Positions 52,887 to 64,000 of a DNA stretch of 64,000 bases are shown here, piece by piece. The DNA lies in NCBI GenBank assembly GCA_022494885.1, contig JAGVSM010003988.1, positions 1 through 64,000 of the forward strand, written 5' to 3'. The position numbers were made by a program, and so were the translations under genes. The stretch is from Micrasema longulum (taxonomy: Eukaryota > Arthropoda > Insecta > Trichoptera > Brachycentridae). Below the pieces are notes generated by a model. That model made no database searches. It was given only the letters and a program-made list of their open reading frames with translations, and had not been told where the DNA came from. Every line of letters starts with the position of its first letter. Position 1 is the first letter of the stretch.

Positions 52887-53990
52887 TAAATTATTAGAAC
52901 TCGGTAAATTTAGTAGCTAATGACGCTATAAATAAATTGAAATTATGGTTTGACAAAAATATATTATTTTTAAATACGGAAAAGACAAAAATCATCCCAT
53001 TTTTTATTAACAAAACAAATATAGATTCAGTAACAAAAATAATTATTCACCAAAGCAATTGAAACTGTTTAGTTTCAATTGTTTAGTTAGTTTTAACTGC
53101 GATCTGACATGTTCGGTACTTGATACAACATATCAAATAAAATATCTTGGTGTATACATAGACCAAAACTTAAAATGGAAAGACCATATTAGTAAACAAG
53201 CTAAACGCATTGGAAAATGTTTACACCTACATATTTATTAGATTAAGGAATATTTAAAAAATTAATAATTTAAAAATAGCTTATTACTCAATTGTACAAT
53301 CTTTATTACAATATGGTATTGTAGGATCGTGTGGTGCATACGCCAATATATTAAACCCTCTTAAAATAGTACAAAGATTAATTATTAAAGTAATTTTAAA
53401 GAAACCCTCGACATTCAATACGGAAAGTCATAACATATTTAAGGTTCATACTTTCACTCTTTATAAAATAAATTCTATTTACAAATTTATAAAGAAGAAA
53501 AAATAAAAGAATTTGAGATGAATAAGTCACCCAGATACCAAAATAATATTAGAATTCCTAAATTCCACACAAGTCATGGTCAAAATAGCCTTGTCTTCAA
53601 AGGTGTAAAAAATTAAAATAATCTTCCCAATGAACTAAAAACTATTAAAATAATATATCAATAAATAAATTTAAAGTAAATCGAAAGAAATTTTTGAACA
53701 CGTGTAAAAATTACATTAAATTTTAATTAGCATGAATGTATTATTGTTTTATGTTTTTTTCTTTTTATATCCTATGTTTTTTTTCCTCATGCACTCGCAT
53801 ATTTAAAATTATATAAACTCTTTTAAATAAATAACTACAACAGTGTAAGTCACTCTCCAAGCACAAGAGTTTGTCTCTTTTTTTTGAGAGTTACAGTGAT
53901 AACATTTACAAGATGTATAAAGTAGATGTGTATAGAATTAAAAAAAACATGCACCTTTTATGAAATTTATTAATAAAAAAAAATTTGGCC
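52887..53990 (+). pseudogene. LINE with RT palm/thumb remnants and 3' end
   Basis: From 52917 the frame reads ANDAINKLKLWFDKN and NTEKTKII (end of the RT palm), then after a break IKYLGVYIDQNLKWKDHI (thumb; 53131-53184). Further decayed coding reaches 53500, followed by a 3' part matching 61436-61915 (AATAATATTAGAATTCCTAA, then ATTCCACACAAGTCATGG). Several stops and frameshifts. Jockey/CR1-like by the YLGV.ID..L.W..HI motif. Confidence 0.75.
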
Positions 53991-55344
53991 CTTTCATGGC
54001 CCATTTGTAGGTATAAAAGATTATTTTATGAATTTTTTGCCCCTATAATAAATAGACAGGTTTAATGTTTTTGTATCATATTAAGAAACTTTGATGGTTT
54101 GTCTTTAACGTTTCTGTTAAATAAATAAAAAAATCTAAATTGCCACTTACTTCTATTTTGAGCGGTGTAAAAGATACAATGGGCAAACTCTTGGCTACGA
54201 TTTGGGGATTTCTCAGCAAAATCTTCATTTTCGAAAAAATCACGGCGCGCGAAAAAAGTAACACGAATCCGTTGACTTCAATTTCGCTTTTGATTGGGGC
54301 ATCGTCAAATTTTCGTTACGATCGTTATGTAGATAAACGATAAGTCGTTATCGTTATAAAAATGAAAACATACACAATAATTGTTGTTTCTGTATTGATA
54401 ATAAATTAATCCAGGTCATTTATTTGTTTATGAAGGTGATATAAGTGTACCCAACAATTATACCTTTTGTATATTATATTAATACAATTTACGTAATTTT
54501 TTCAAAGAAATGAGTATTTCTTACGATCTTATCGTGTTTTAAATTAAAACATTATCTTTGATATGATTTCACTCATTGTTTGATACGCCATTGTTACATA
54601 TCGTTTATTTTGTCACTGGGTACAGCTTTGCAATGACAAAAGTATTTTTTATGATAAGATTTTTACACCTGAATATTATAAAAATATTATCATTTGCGAT
54701 GTATGAGAAAAACTAGTAGTCTGCGTATATTCCTCCAAAAACCTCAAATGTCACCAACCAACAATTTTCATGAGAGTTTTTTTTAACTAAATACCACGGT
54801 TTTACGATTGTTTAAGTGTATTTTAATGAAGTAAAATAAATCATAGGTATAAACGCACTTTTTATAATAATAAAAAAAAAATGGTAAACAAACAGTACGT
54901 ACACAAATATTGACAATTTCTTTGTATATTAGTGTAAGACACCCATGCACACACAAAAAAAATGTTTTCACTTAATTCAATCATTTAAATTATGTTCAAT
55001 ATAATAAATGTAAAAGAAACGAAACGGAAAAATATGTATAAAATTATAAAATTAAATATCTGCTTCTCTCAAAATTTCTATAATTTTTGGCCTAAATTTA
55101 CATACATTGTCACTAAAAATATCAGCCTCGGTAAAATATATTGTTATATTGGTCGCAAATTCAAGGTATTGTAGATAATTAAAAATAATTTGTTGACGCG
55201 TTTTCTGTGTAAAACAGAAAATTTGTCTTGTCGGTCTAGATAGCACACATAATGGAAGTCTTTCAAGTAGGTTAAGAGATTTTTTTTAGAAATATTTAGA
55301 AAGAACAATGGGGATATAAAAGGTGTTTTTTTATTATACGTTTA
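53991..55344. other. AT-rich stretch, mostly unrecognised
   Basis: Positions 53990-54090 match 5500-5600 (ATGAATTTTTTGCCCCTATA, then ATAAATA), another LINE 3' region. Frames at 54076-54343 lie on both strands and lack motifs. A minus-strand frame at 55246-55052 (DNVCKFRPKIIEILREADI at its end) is not recognised. Confidence 0.4.
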
Positions 55345-55735
55345 AAGTTATAAAGGTACATAAAAAACTGTCTAGTGAAAAAATATTTTTTTTGCTTATT
55401 ATTTGGTAGCATAAAAAATATTTTTAAATTTGCAATTTTCCCGCAAAAACGGTCATTTCATTGGCCACGCTTCTAATACGTCACAATTCATGTTTATTTG
55501 TTCCTGGCCATTGAAATTTGTTCTGAACATTATCACGAATCTTGACGCCACAACAAACAAGGACAAACACGTCGCGTTTTTCTTGCAACGTATATTTATC
55601 AAATTTCTTTTTTACATTTATGTATGAAAACATTTCTCCACAATATTCATATTGATATTGAAAATAAAATGAATTATTCTAAATCCATTTCATATATTTT
55701 TATCAGTATTCGTAGAATGTAATATTTCCCTGTGT
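55345..55735 (+). repeat. P-like element fragment (repeat G), copy 3
   Basis: AACGGTCATTTCATTGGCCA, CTAATACGTCACAATTCATG, ACGAATCTTGACGCCACAAC, CCATTTCATATATTTTTATC and AATATTTCCCT match, in order, the inside of the 23682-24722 element read on its minus strand, and 7355-7815. A hairpin-like A/T block (55378-55425) precedes. Terminal repeats are absent. Confidence 0.65.
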
Positions 55736-56384
55736 ATAAAAGAATAAACAATATACAATAATTAAAGAGTTTAAAAGTTACATGCATGTATGGATGTACA
55801 TAATGCAAGCTGAATGAGTATGAAATATAATGTTAAAAAATTATATAATGAAAAGAATGAAAAAGTTTTTGAAATAGACAAAATATTTTATATGATTTAA
55901 TATAAAATATTTTATGTTTTTAAAACAAGGTCTTTTATTATAAATACAGTCATTGGCATAATAAGCTATATCAGAGCAAAATAAATAGCCAAAAACAAAT
56001 TAATTTGTATGGGCATTCTTCATATTTACATACCACGCACATACATTTGAAGGAGTCATATAACTTGCCTATATTTCGTCCAATGATGGCATCCACAATG
56101 AACGACAGAATTTCGTATCTGACTCAGAAATCGTCCAAAATGTTACCTAATCGTTGATATTACCTTGATGTATCGATTAACATTCGTAGATTCGGGAATG
56201 ACTGCCCGGAGATACGTTTCGTGTGCAATTAGCTAATGTTCGATAAAGGAAAGAAATGATAATGATTACTAATAATAAGTTCGAGAATCGGGTCCCAGGT
56301 ACCACCCGAAAGGCTACGGACCAGTTTTTCACATCTTGTTAAAATTATTCTGATTTTAATGTAAATCAAAATTAACACTAAACT

Positions 56385-56580
56385 GATAATTTGGACCGAG
56401 TTGTGACTAGTGACTCACGAATCAAAGGGCCAAGATTCGAACCCCACTCTACTACAATTTGATTTCCATTTTCTAATATTAAGTTATTTTCAACTCGTTG
56501 AAAATGGCACCCAAAATTGATATATTTGGGTAAATCATAGGAATGCATATACTTTAATTTAAAAAAAAAAAACTTTTGTT
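56385..56580 (+). repeat. tRNA-derived SINE B
   Basis: GAGTTGTGACTAGTGACTCA, CAAGATTCGAACCCCACTCT, then AATGGCACCCAAAATTGATA and TATTTGGGTAAATCATAGGA, ending in an A-run at 56560-56571. Full-length layout, opposite orientation to the copy at 40895. Confidence 0.75.
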
Positions 56581-56644
56581 TCATAAATATTGAAAAAATA
56601 TTGTGTAAACGATATGTGCTTAAACACTGTGATAATAAAGTCTT

Positions 56645-56722
56645 ATCGCCCGATGGTGCATGAGGCACGTTATTAAAACACTAAATGCAGCGTATCTCGA
56701 TTATCACAGTAATGCAACAAAT
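56645..56722 (-). repeat. SINE A 3' fragment
   Basis: GATGGTGCATGAGGCACGTT and AATGCAGCGTATCTCGATTA correspond to the complement of the SINE A 3' half. Confidence 0.6.
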
Positions 56723-56799
56723 TAATTCATTTTAGCAATTTTCATTAATAAAATAATTTAATAAATAAAAATTAGCAAAATTTATCCAACAACGCCATG

Positions 56800-56990
56800 C
56801 AAACGAAACCGGAGATAAAAAAACTGTAAGATTACGAATAGAAAAAAAGGAGTCTCAAAACTCATTGGAAAAGGGTTTAAAATTGTACAATAGGTTCCCC
56901 AAAGAAAGAAAGAAGAAAGAAATGCAAACAAAGCATTGAAATATTTAAAATCTACTTGAAAAAATGTTTTCTTCATAAAACTTAATGTAC
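56800..56990 (+). pseudogene. LINE C-terminal remnant
   Basis: The frame reads RIEKKESQNSLEKGLKLYNR, then FPKERKKKEMQTK; after a frameshift it continues ALKYLKS. KGLKLYN.LPKE.K is the conserved LINE tail. About 50 codons remain. Confidence 0.6.
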
Positions 56991-56999
56991 TACGACTAC

Positions 57000-57404
57000 A
57001 TTCCTAGCTTCTTCCACATTCATACATCTTGTCATACATGCCCTTCAGTTGTGTCTGCTTTTGACACGACCAGACTTAATATTTCAGTGTATCTAATCAT
57101 GCCAAGTCGTCGTTGGTCGTCCTCGTTCTACGTTACCGTTCATTGTCACCATGATTTCGTCATCCATTCATTCTATATGGCCAAACCATCTCAGTGACCT
57201 TTTCTCAATCTTATCAATTATATTTATCTCACATTTGTACTCTCGCTTGATTTCATCATTCGTAATCCTGATATACATTGATTTCCCACACATTCGTCCA
57301 ATAGATCTTAGTTCAACCACGTTAACTCGGCTTTTATCCTTTCTCTGCCAGTTCCAAATTTTTATTTCAAACATATGTGCTGGGACTAAAGCTCCGTTGT
57401 GCAC
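57000..57404 (-). pseudogene. RTE-like LINE (family A), C-terminal part
   Basis: The minus-strand frame from 57404 reads HNGALVPAHMFEIKIWNWQR, then VVELRSIGRMCGKSM and IEKRSLRWFGHIE. Frameshifted sequence continues as RGRPTTTWHD and RACMTRCMNVEEARN near 57010. It spans both conserved blocks found separately at 92-303 and 3373-3607, which confirms these three as one family. The 3' end (the ...YPYGETA block and GTTT tail) is missing. Confidence 0.8.
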
Positions 57405-57554
57405 TGTCAGTCTAGCTTAGATTGACACATTTTTACTAGCAGTCACTGTGTTAAATGTGCCTTTTATTTTGTTGCTCGCATTTACTCTGCTTTGCTATCA
57501 TTTTCTCAATGTTATGAACTAACTTAAATAAGCGTAGATTAATAAATCTATTAT

Positions 57555-57712
57555 ATTACAAGGTGATAATTCATACGCTTCAAGTACCTGTCCAGGTACT
57601 AAGAGACATTCCAGTTTGAAAACACCCTTTTAAATAAATATTTCTTGTCAATCAAGTCGGGAATCGAACCATTGTAGGCGAACCCGCTGTTCACTTGACC
57701 ATGAGGCGAATA
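57555..57712 (-). repeat. SINE A, head and middle
   Basis: On the minus strand: CGCCTCATGGTCAAGTGAAC, ATGGTTCGATTCCCGACTTG (box B), then AAATATTTATTTAAAAGGGT and ACCTGGACAGGTACTTGAAG. The 3' half is missing. Confidence 0.75.
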
Positions 57713-58325
57713 ATGACGAATTTCCTTAGAGGTATGATAAAATTCAAATCAAATACGATTTTTTCTGACAAGTATTGAAAATCCGTCCCCGCGGGTATGG
57801 ATTATGTAAAATTATAAGACAAATCTTATTATCACGTCTCAATTGTAAGGGAATCGTTTCACGTGATTTGAAAATATATTGAACATTATTCTGACGGAGA
57901 TGTTGGTGTTAGTGACTTACAGGGTGTGGGTAAAATCTCTCTTATAACGCCGGAATAGGACCAGTATGGGAAATAGTTTTACGGTTTATTATGACGTCAC
58001 GTGGAAAAAATCTGATTGTGTAATGGTGCGTACAGACATACTCGATTTTTGTCACCGACACGACGCGACGTGACGATCGACAAATGACAAGCGTATCTGG
58101 CGATCGCCAAAAATCGAGCCCGTATTCCAATGGGAAGTCAACATTTATCAGCGATTTATCCATAAAGTAAAATTTAGTTTTCTGTATTAAAAATAGAATA
58201 GGTAAACATATTTTTTTCTAAATATGTTCAGTTACATGTTAACGATGAAGACATCTAAAATTTTCATACAAATATATACATTTTTGTACATAAATTACGC
58301 ATTATATCTTCATAAATTTTTGTAC
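57713..58325. other. Stretch with a CGATCG-rich block
   Basis: 58040-58110 (GACGCGACGTGACGATCGAC, then GGCGATCGCC) is CpG-rich, and GATCGACAAATGACAAGCG is partly mirrored at 58806-58835 (AACGATCGACATTTGTCGC), suggesting an inverted-repeat element later split by the RTE fragment. Not certain. Confidence 0.4.
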
Positions 58326-58690
58326 ATTCAAGATGTGATGCTGGAGAAGGCTGAAGCGAGTGCCTTGGACAGCCAGAAGGACGAATGCATCGATATTGGA
58401 AGAGCTCCATATTACAACTCGTCTATCAGTGGTGTGTTTGAGAAGGATACTGTCTTTCTTTGGACATATTGCTAGACGTGAGACAGATACTCTAGAAAAG
58501 GCAATAATGTCTGGCCGAGTTTAAGGTAGGAGAAGCCGTGTTAGAATCCCATATAGATGGACTGACCAAATAAAGGTGAATACGGGGCTAAAGATTGATG
58601 AGTCAGTACGTCGGGCTGAGGACAGACTGGAGTGGAACAGACTAATTAGAAGTGTTCATGGTGATCACGATCCTCAGTATTGAGGAACCG
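58326..58690 (+). pseudogene. RTE-like LINE (family B), C-terminal part
   Basis: With frameshifts the plus strand reads RRLKRVPWTARRTNASILEE, LSVVCLRRILSFFGHIARRE, TDTLEKAIMSGRV, a stop, RRSRVRIPYRWTDQIK and RRAEDRLEWNRLIRS, ending HDPQY-stop. Colinear with 24750-25206. CCTCAG/TGAGG hairpin over the stop codon as in that copy. Confidence 0.85.
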
Positions 58691-58871
58691 ACTTGGAAGA
58701 AGACATAAATTTCGATTTGACTTTATACCATCTCGATATGTACCAATGAAGACAGCGTTTATAATTGCGGCCCTAGTAGCGATTCTAGACTTGACGGTCG
58801 ATATTTTTGCTGATGACATTTAACGATCGACATTTGTCGCAGCTTAAAAAACTGTTTTGATTATCATGTGA

Positions 58872-58950
58872 CAGGCGCCGTGGTGCAGTCGGTTAGACAG
58901 CCAACCGTGAAACTGGCGTCGTGGGTTCGAATCCCGCTAGATGTACTCGT
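58872..58950 (+). repeat. tRNA-like SINE head (family D)
   Basis: GGCGCCGTGGTGCAGTCGG (box A) and GTGGGTTCGAATCCCGC (perfect box B) with about 35 bases between. The 3' side (TAGATGTACTCG) does not pair with the 5' GGCGCCG, so there is no acceptor stem and it is not a functional tRNA. It is the only copy of this head in the window. Confidence 0.65.
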
Positions 58951-59794
58951 AAGTGAAAAATCAAAGATTTTTTTCTTGATTGGTCTGATGTTGTTGTATA
59001 TTTTGTTCATACTTCTTTCCATATCCTTTAATTCCCGCCTGCGAATAAGACTCTAAAATATATATTATTTTATGTTAAGTATTCAAAATTCTACTTTCAA
59101 TTATAAGGAATAAAACTGCGTATTCTTTTACTCGGTGATAATTATTTGGTTAAGTTTATTATTCAAAAAATACAATTTAAATCTTAACGTCACCCCAAGC
59201 GGGCATCGGGCATTTACAATAATTATAAGGGATTATAATCGAAGCAACAAGGTTTGAAATTTTCAAGATTTAATATGATCGTAATTGGTCCTCGGCCATC
59301 TCAATACAGCTGTAATATCGGCTACACTCCTCCGATAAGTTTCTGTATTCCCATAATATTACTTACACTTAATACAGTCTTCGGTTTGGAAAACAATATT
59401 GTTCAGCGCAACGGGACTAAAATTCCTTGGAGGGAACAGTCAACCAAACATGTTTCTGAACTGGATTTTTTATTTAAACATGTTGAAATTAAAAAAGAAT
59501 GCTAACCTACATTAGTTAAAAGATATGTAATAATATTAATGTGAATATTTAAAATATTGTTATCATTATTTCCAAAAAAGAAAAATTATAAGTCATATAA
59601 AACAAAGTAAAGTTGGAAAAATACAAAACATAATAAAAACAGTTATTTTGAAAAAACCGTCTACTTTTCCCATTATTCAATTATTTAAAAAAATTAAGGT
59701 TTAAATATTAAATTGTTTTATAAAAAGAATTGTTTGCTTCAAATACATAAAGATAAAATAAATAGTAGTATTTCTAGGTCACAAAACGTAAGTA
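58951..59794. other. Unrecognised stretch
   Basis: A plus-strand frame at 59254-59505 includes a hydrophobic segment (SFCIPIILLTLNTVFGL) but has no recognised family or splice support. Confidence 0.35.
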
Positions 59795-60265
59795 CGCGAC
59801 TTAACAGATGGTAATATCTTAATTCCTAAATTAAAAACAACTACAGCCCAGCATCATTATCCTTACAGAGGAATATTTTTCTTTAATAAAATAAACAAAG
59901 ATAATAAAAAGTACAATCAGGAATACAATATATTTAAAAAAGAAGTGAAAAGTAACATTTATAATTCTTCTTTATGTCACACTGATTAAAAACAGCGTTT
60001 ATATTTTTTTTTGTAATTTATACACGAGTATGTTATCCTAAAAATATTATTAATTAAAATAAAATAAACTATTGTAAGACGTCACTCCCCATTATGTACA
60101 CAAGAATTGTTTATTTCTTTTACGTAATGAGAAACTTTAATGTAAATATATGTATTTAATTAATTTTAAAAATTGTATTTAATTGTAATATTGTATTTTT
60201 ATTTGTTAGTAATAAAAAATGAAAAAATAATAATGAACAATAAACGTATATTTGTAAATAAATAA
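59795..60265 (+). pseudogene. LINE C-terminal remnant and 3' UTR
   Basis: The frame 59795-59989 reads RDLTDGNILIPKLKTTTAQH, then HYPYRGIFFFNKINK and FKKEVKSNIYNSS, ending HTD-stop. P.......Y.G...FN.+N....FKK.VK is the LINE tail pattern. The 3' UTR ends TTTGTAAATAAATAAATAAT at about 60265. Upstream of 59789 the frame is closed, so only the last 65 codons survive. Confidence 0.7.
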
Positions 60266-61435
60266 ATAATTAATGACTTTTTTGTCTATGGAAACTATTA
60301 TTTTATGCACATATATTTACTATTTAGATATTTCATCAGTCTCAAAGCTCTGTTCATAGTCAATATTTTGTTTTTTACTGCTTTGTATATGCAAATGTTA
60401 TTACGTTTCAATTTTATTAAACGTAAGTGTTCAATCTTGCATGCTTACACAAAAAAATCTCTCATTTATTTGAAATAGTTTGGCATTAATTCATCTTCAT
60501 ATGCACAAAGGTCGAGGGTGGGATTTTCTATAGTCCCACCTGTCTCAAAATATTAATAACACAGTTTGGCGTTTTCTTAAAAACAGTAAAATAAAATAGT
60601 TCTACATACACATAACTGTGTACTTCTGGGGGTGCGATATATGTAGATTTTTTTGTTGAAATTCGTGTATACAAACGCTATTAGCAAATATATGTGTGAG
60701 GGAACTGAACATGCTCACATAATTTAACGTTCACAAATATTCCAATGCCTTTTTTGTTATTAGGAGCGTCGAAAATCGTGTGAAAATGCGGGAAGAGCAT
60801 TTTAACTACTGATGATAATTGACTGAATAAAACGAGTGAAATGAGAAAAGCTCGCATATTGACTTATGACATATTGCCGACATAATGCTCCCCGGGCAAT
60901 TCCACATGTCCTTAAACGATCGATGGAACCGAACATTACCGAATTAATGGAACATTACTCGAATTCCATCTCCGAGCTGATGGGCTCAATTATCATAAAA
61001 ATACTTGGCTGGGTTATTTATTACCTATGAAAATGTATTAAGTGTCGATAATTTGGGTGTACGTGATCTCACAATGCGAGATAGATGCTTGAGGTAATCA
61101 TGGAACCCATTTCCATATTGCTAAGAGACTTTAAGAATTATATTTAAATAATATACTATACTTAGGAATTACTTCTATACTTTGAATCATCATTTTAAGC
61201 GTTTTTACATGTTTTGATTAATTATTTTTTTAACTTATGAACGATTAAAATGTATATTGACAGGATTATGGTTTAAAGTAATATATTTTTATCAACCAAA
61301 AATAGACAATGGTGTTAATTGGTCAAGGTTAGTATTTACCGATTTATACAGCTTTTTTTTAATGCGCAGATTGTACATATTATGTGCTTGTACATAAAGC
61401 AGAAATACTTCCACATAAAACACTTTAAATAGTAA
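60266..61435. other. Unrecognised AT-rich stretch
   Basis: No gene, paired repeat or RNA was recognised on either strand. Confidence 0.4.
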
Positions 61436-61915
61436 AAGGAATAAACAAACTCGAGATGGATGAGTCCCTCATATACCAAAATAATATTAGAATTCCTAAA
61501 TTCCACACAAGTCATGGTTAAAAAGTATTGTTTTCAAAGGAATGAAAAAATTACAATAATCTCCCCAATAAACTATACATCAGTAAATAAAATCAAAGAA
61601 ATTTTTTTTTTTTTTTGAACCTGAGTAAAAACCGCTTTTTATTTTAATTAGTATTACTGTATTATTATTTTCGATTTTTAATTTTATTTCGTATAATTTT
61701 ATTATTTTTCTCATGTATACTCGTAACTATACTATAACTTCAAATTACTACATAAATATAACAGCGTAAGTCACTAAGTAAGTAAGTAAGCATAAGAGCT
61801 AGTCTTTTTTTTTTAAAGTTACAGCTATAACATTAAAAATGATAAAATTAGATTGTATAGATAAAAAACGTGCATCTATTATGTAATTATATTAAAAAAT
61901 AAAAAGAAAATATTT
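61436..61915 (+). pseudogene. LINE 3' end, second copy of the 53.5-kb family
   Basis: AATAATATTAGAATTCCTAA, ATTCCACACAAGTCATGG and, further on, GCGTAAGTCACTAAGTAAGT and AAAGTTACAGCTATAACATT align in order with 53500-53990. Coding is recognisable only as short pieces (YQNNIRIPKFHTSHG). A GTAA-type microsatellite at 61774-61792 lies within it. Confidence 0.7.
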
Positions 61916-64000
61916 AAAAATGTTCATGAATTGGTTTCATGTAAGGAGTTTGGGATAAGACAGGAAGAGGATCCAGGAAGTAAGAGAAATAATATGGTGA
62001 GAAGTTTATACAAAAAAATACAAATACAAAAAAATACTTCAAATATTAAGCAACCGAAAAAAATAAAAGAACAACATAATAATTATATATTTACAACAAC
62101 ACAGCAGTTTCATACGAAGAACATTCTCACAAAATTTGTAAAATACAAAACATAAATATACTAAATGAAAAGAGCGAATATATATTGTTAAATAATATAA
62201 ATCCAATAAAAATTAAAAGTACATAACAACATTATTTTCAAAATTCCAAATTAAAAATAGAAAGTAAAATAAAATTAAAGGTTATTCCTTACATCAACAA
62301 AATTGTAAATATATTGAGGTTCACAAAAATAACCTAAGAAATGTAAATTACCCTTCAGTATCATTGAAATATTTAAATAGAGTTGTTTTATATAAAACAA
62401 TACAATTTATGTTAAAAAAATCATACATATTTGATCTAGCATTTGAAAAAAGTATACAAATACTCTACGTTTAATAAATAAAACGAAAATAATTTTTTGG
62501 ACATTTGTTGTTTGCTTTTGCTACAAATTTTGTTATTGTTACAAATTGAACCCGTGTCCACATACATGGTAGTCGAAGTGTGATACGAATGTATTTTATT
62601 TTCAAAAATGTATTTCAACGAAAGTAAATAATGAAGTATTAAATATACATAAATTAATAAATTTGTGAACCAAGAAAGCCACCTTTTCGAATTTTTCAAA
62701 GTAAGCTATTTTCGATACTTTTTCTTATTAAAATCACAGCGTCGAAACCTCATTAAAATCAGATTCCCTTACCCGACGCCAAACAAAACAAACCCCAAGA
62801 TAAAAATGTTTTTCTTTGAATTCTGAAAAAAAAATTCGATGTTGGGTATAAAAAGTCTTTTTACGAAGCTCCTTTGTGGTGTGGATATCAGTCGTAACAT
62901 TTCTCAAGATCAGAGCGATATTATTTTGATGATTGAATCTTGTATGGAATAATTTAGTTCGGATTGATTTTTGATGGGGCTAGGTAGATGCTGCGGATTG
63001 ATTGTTTTACTAGAAGTTGAAATAATATTATGGTGAATAATATAGAAGATACCATTATATGAAAATATTTGTGAAACTTTGTAAGAGTTTATTCATCTTT
63101 GGCCGTCTCGACAAGTAAATTGTATTCACTGTTGTAAACTTAAAAATAAAATATTCAGAGATATATGTACTATTTAAGCAGTGAGCTACGTTTATCGTCT
63201 GTCTTTTTAAAATGTCTTTTTTAGTTGATTTTTTAACAAATCCTCAGAAAAAATCACCATGAATATTTTCAATTCATTAGTATTGTATTTTCCATGCTAA
63301 TATCTGAATTTTGGACATAGCTAGGTTAGTGAATGTTACTCAGCTTTGTATGTTTTATAGTTTCTATAATAAACTGACAGAAAATGGGAAAAAGTTGTGA
63401 TAGACCGGGGTTTCCATGGACTTCTGATCTGTCAGTCCGCAACACTTGGAACAACCTGATTCAATCAAACTATACATTTATGTGATAAATGATAGAGACA
63501 CGATCCATTTGAGGCACAAATAAATTTGTAAATTGAAATTTGTGAGTTTAAAGTATCCAATGCAACATCAGTGCCTCGATTATGAACGCTATCTTCATCT
63601 GTATATATCGAGACGGTATACTTAACTTCTGTACTATCTGTATCTTCCTCGGTATTTATTTATTCATATTTTACTCTTACAAACCATAAACAATAATTTC
63701 GATTTATTTTCAATTTTATTTATTCATTTATATGTACATTACAAAATGGAATATCTTAATTCATACATATGGAAATAATTAGGTAAAATTAGGTATCTAT
63801 AAAAAAAATTAAAATGAATTTTTCAATCGAACAGCCGTTTAAACCGCCTCAACTTTATGCCGCTCTCGCAAAAAACCGTTCTCTAATTTTCTATAGTGCT
63901 TGTTTTGAACAAGTATCCCCACTACCTGGTCCAGTTATTTCTGTTCTGACTATTCTCTTAGTGTTTTTAGTGATTTTAGTGTCTTGATAAAACTAATTAT
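61916..64000. other. Unrecognised AT-rich stretch to window end
   Basis: Frames at 61931-62155 (plus) and 62436-62699 (minus) are lysine/asparagine- or phenylalanine/tyrosine-rich and look composition-driven. Around 63700-63760 the minus strand has an ATACATAAATGAATAAATAA-type LINE tail. Nothing else was recognised. Confidence 0.35.

Noticed and set aside
58872..58950. Possible functional tRNA gene
   Set aside because: Boxes A and B are good but the acceptor stem cannot form and the anticodon arm is not clean; a SINE head explains it.
61931..62155. Plus-strand 74-codon frame
   Set aside because: Lysine/asparagine/isoleucine-rich, as expected from AT-rich DNA; no recognisable motif.
1..64000. 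CRISPR arrays, operons, bacterial promoters or terminators
   Set aside because: No regularly spaced identical repeats and no bacterial-type gene organisation; repeat content and SINEs are eukaryotic.

Overview
The window looks like nuclear, intergenic insect-type DNA. It is strongly AT-rich and has no operons, ribosome-binding sites or bacterial gene density. Almost every recognisable feature is a transposable element (TE) remnant of kinds common in arthropod genomes: RTE-like and Jockey/CR1-like LINEs, Penelope-like elements with a GIY-YIG endonuclease, tRNA-derived SINEs, hAT-, P-, Helitron- and mariner-like DNA elements. The order (moth, bug, beetle or other) cannot be settled by eye. No complete host gene was found. 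The best host candidate is one short coding exon with a consensus splice donor at 51119-51232 (minus). Two further open frames (38132-38479 plus, 14159-14500 minus) look coding but are unidentified.

Layout. 0-5 kb: RTE-like and Jockey/CR1-like LINE fragments and a 554-bp inverted-repeat element that carries an RTE 3' end. 4.9-9 kb: a 1.3-kb inverted-repeat element flanked by TATA, two Penelope-type terminal hairpins, a P-like repeat and a 421-bp MITE flanked by TATA. 9-14 kb: mostly unrecognised, with copies of a 112-bp structured repeat and a G-run cluster. 14-22 kb: a second LINE copy in opposite orientation, a 250-bp tandem duplication inside an RTE-like LINE, a 256-bp MITE with nearly perfect 48-bp ends, and LINE tails. 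22-25 kb: a Helitron-like element and a 1,041-bp element with 25-bp perfect ends, an 8-bp target duplication and a THAP-domain relic (P superfamily). 26-33 kb: two copies of one hAT-like element, one interrupted by a SINE and a LINE, and between them a Penelope-like element with a GIY-YIG reading frame and a perfect 15-bp target duplication. 33-47 kb: SINEs, duplicated segments and two degenerate short-motif arrays (42.69-43.19 and 44.54-44.89 kb). 47-51 kb: the most complete SINE copy and LINE remnants. 51.1-51.2 kb: the candidate host exon. 52-64 kb: LINE, SINE and RTE remnants in very AT-rich DNA.

The features do not form a pathway; they are layers of insertion and decay, and several nestings give relative ages. 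The most interesting items are (i) the conserved hammerhead-like motif at the centre of several different Penelope-type terminal hairpins, (ii) a 112-bp repeat whose core is conserved while its end helix and an internal hairpin change in a base-pair-preserving way, (iii) the P-superfamily element with a THAP relic and a second THAP relic inside a Helitron-like element, and (iv) the two degenerate motif arrays. All copy comparisons were done by eye without alignment software, so boundaries of decayed repeats are good to roughly 10-30 bases.
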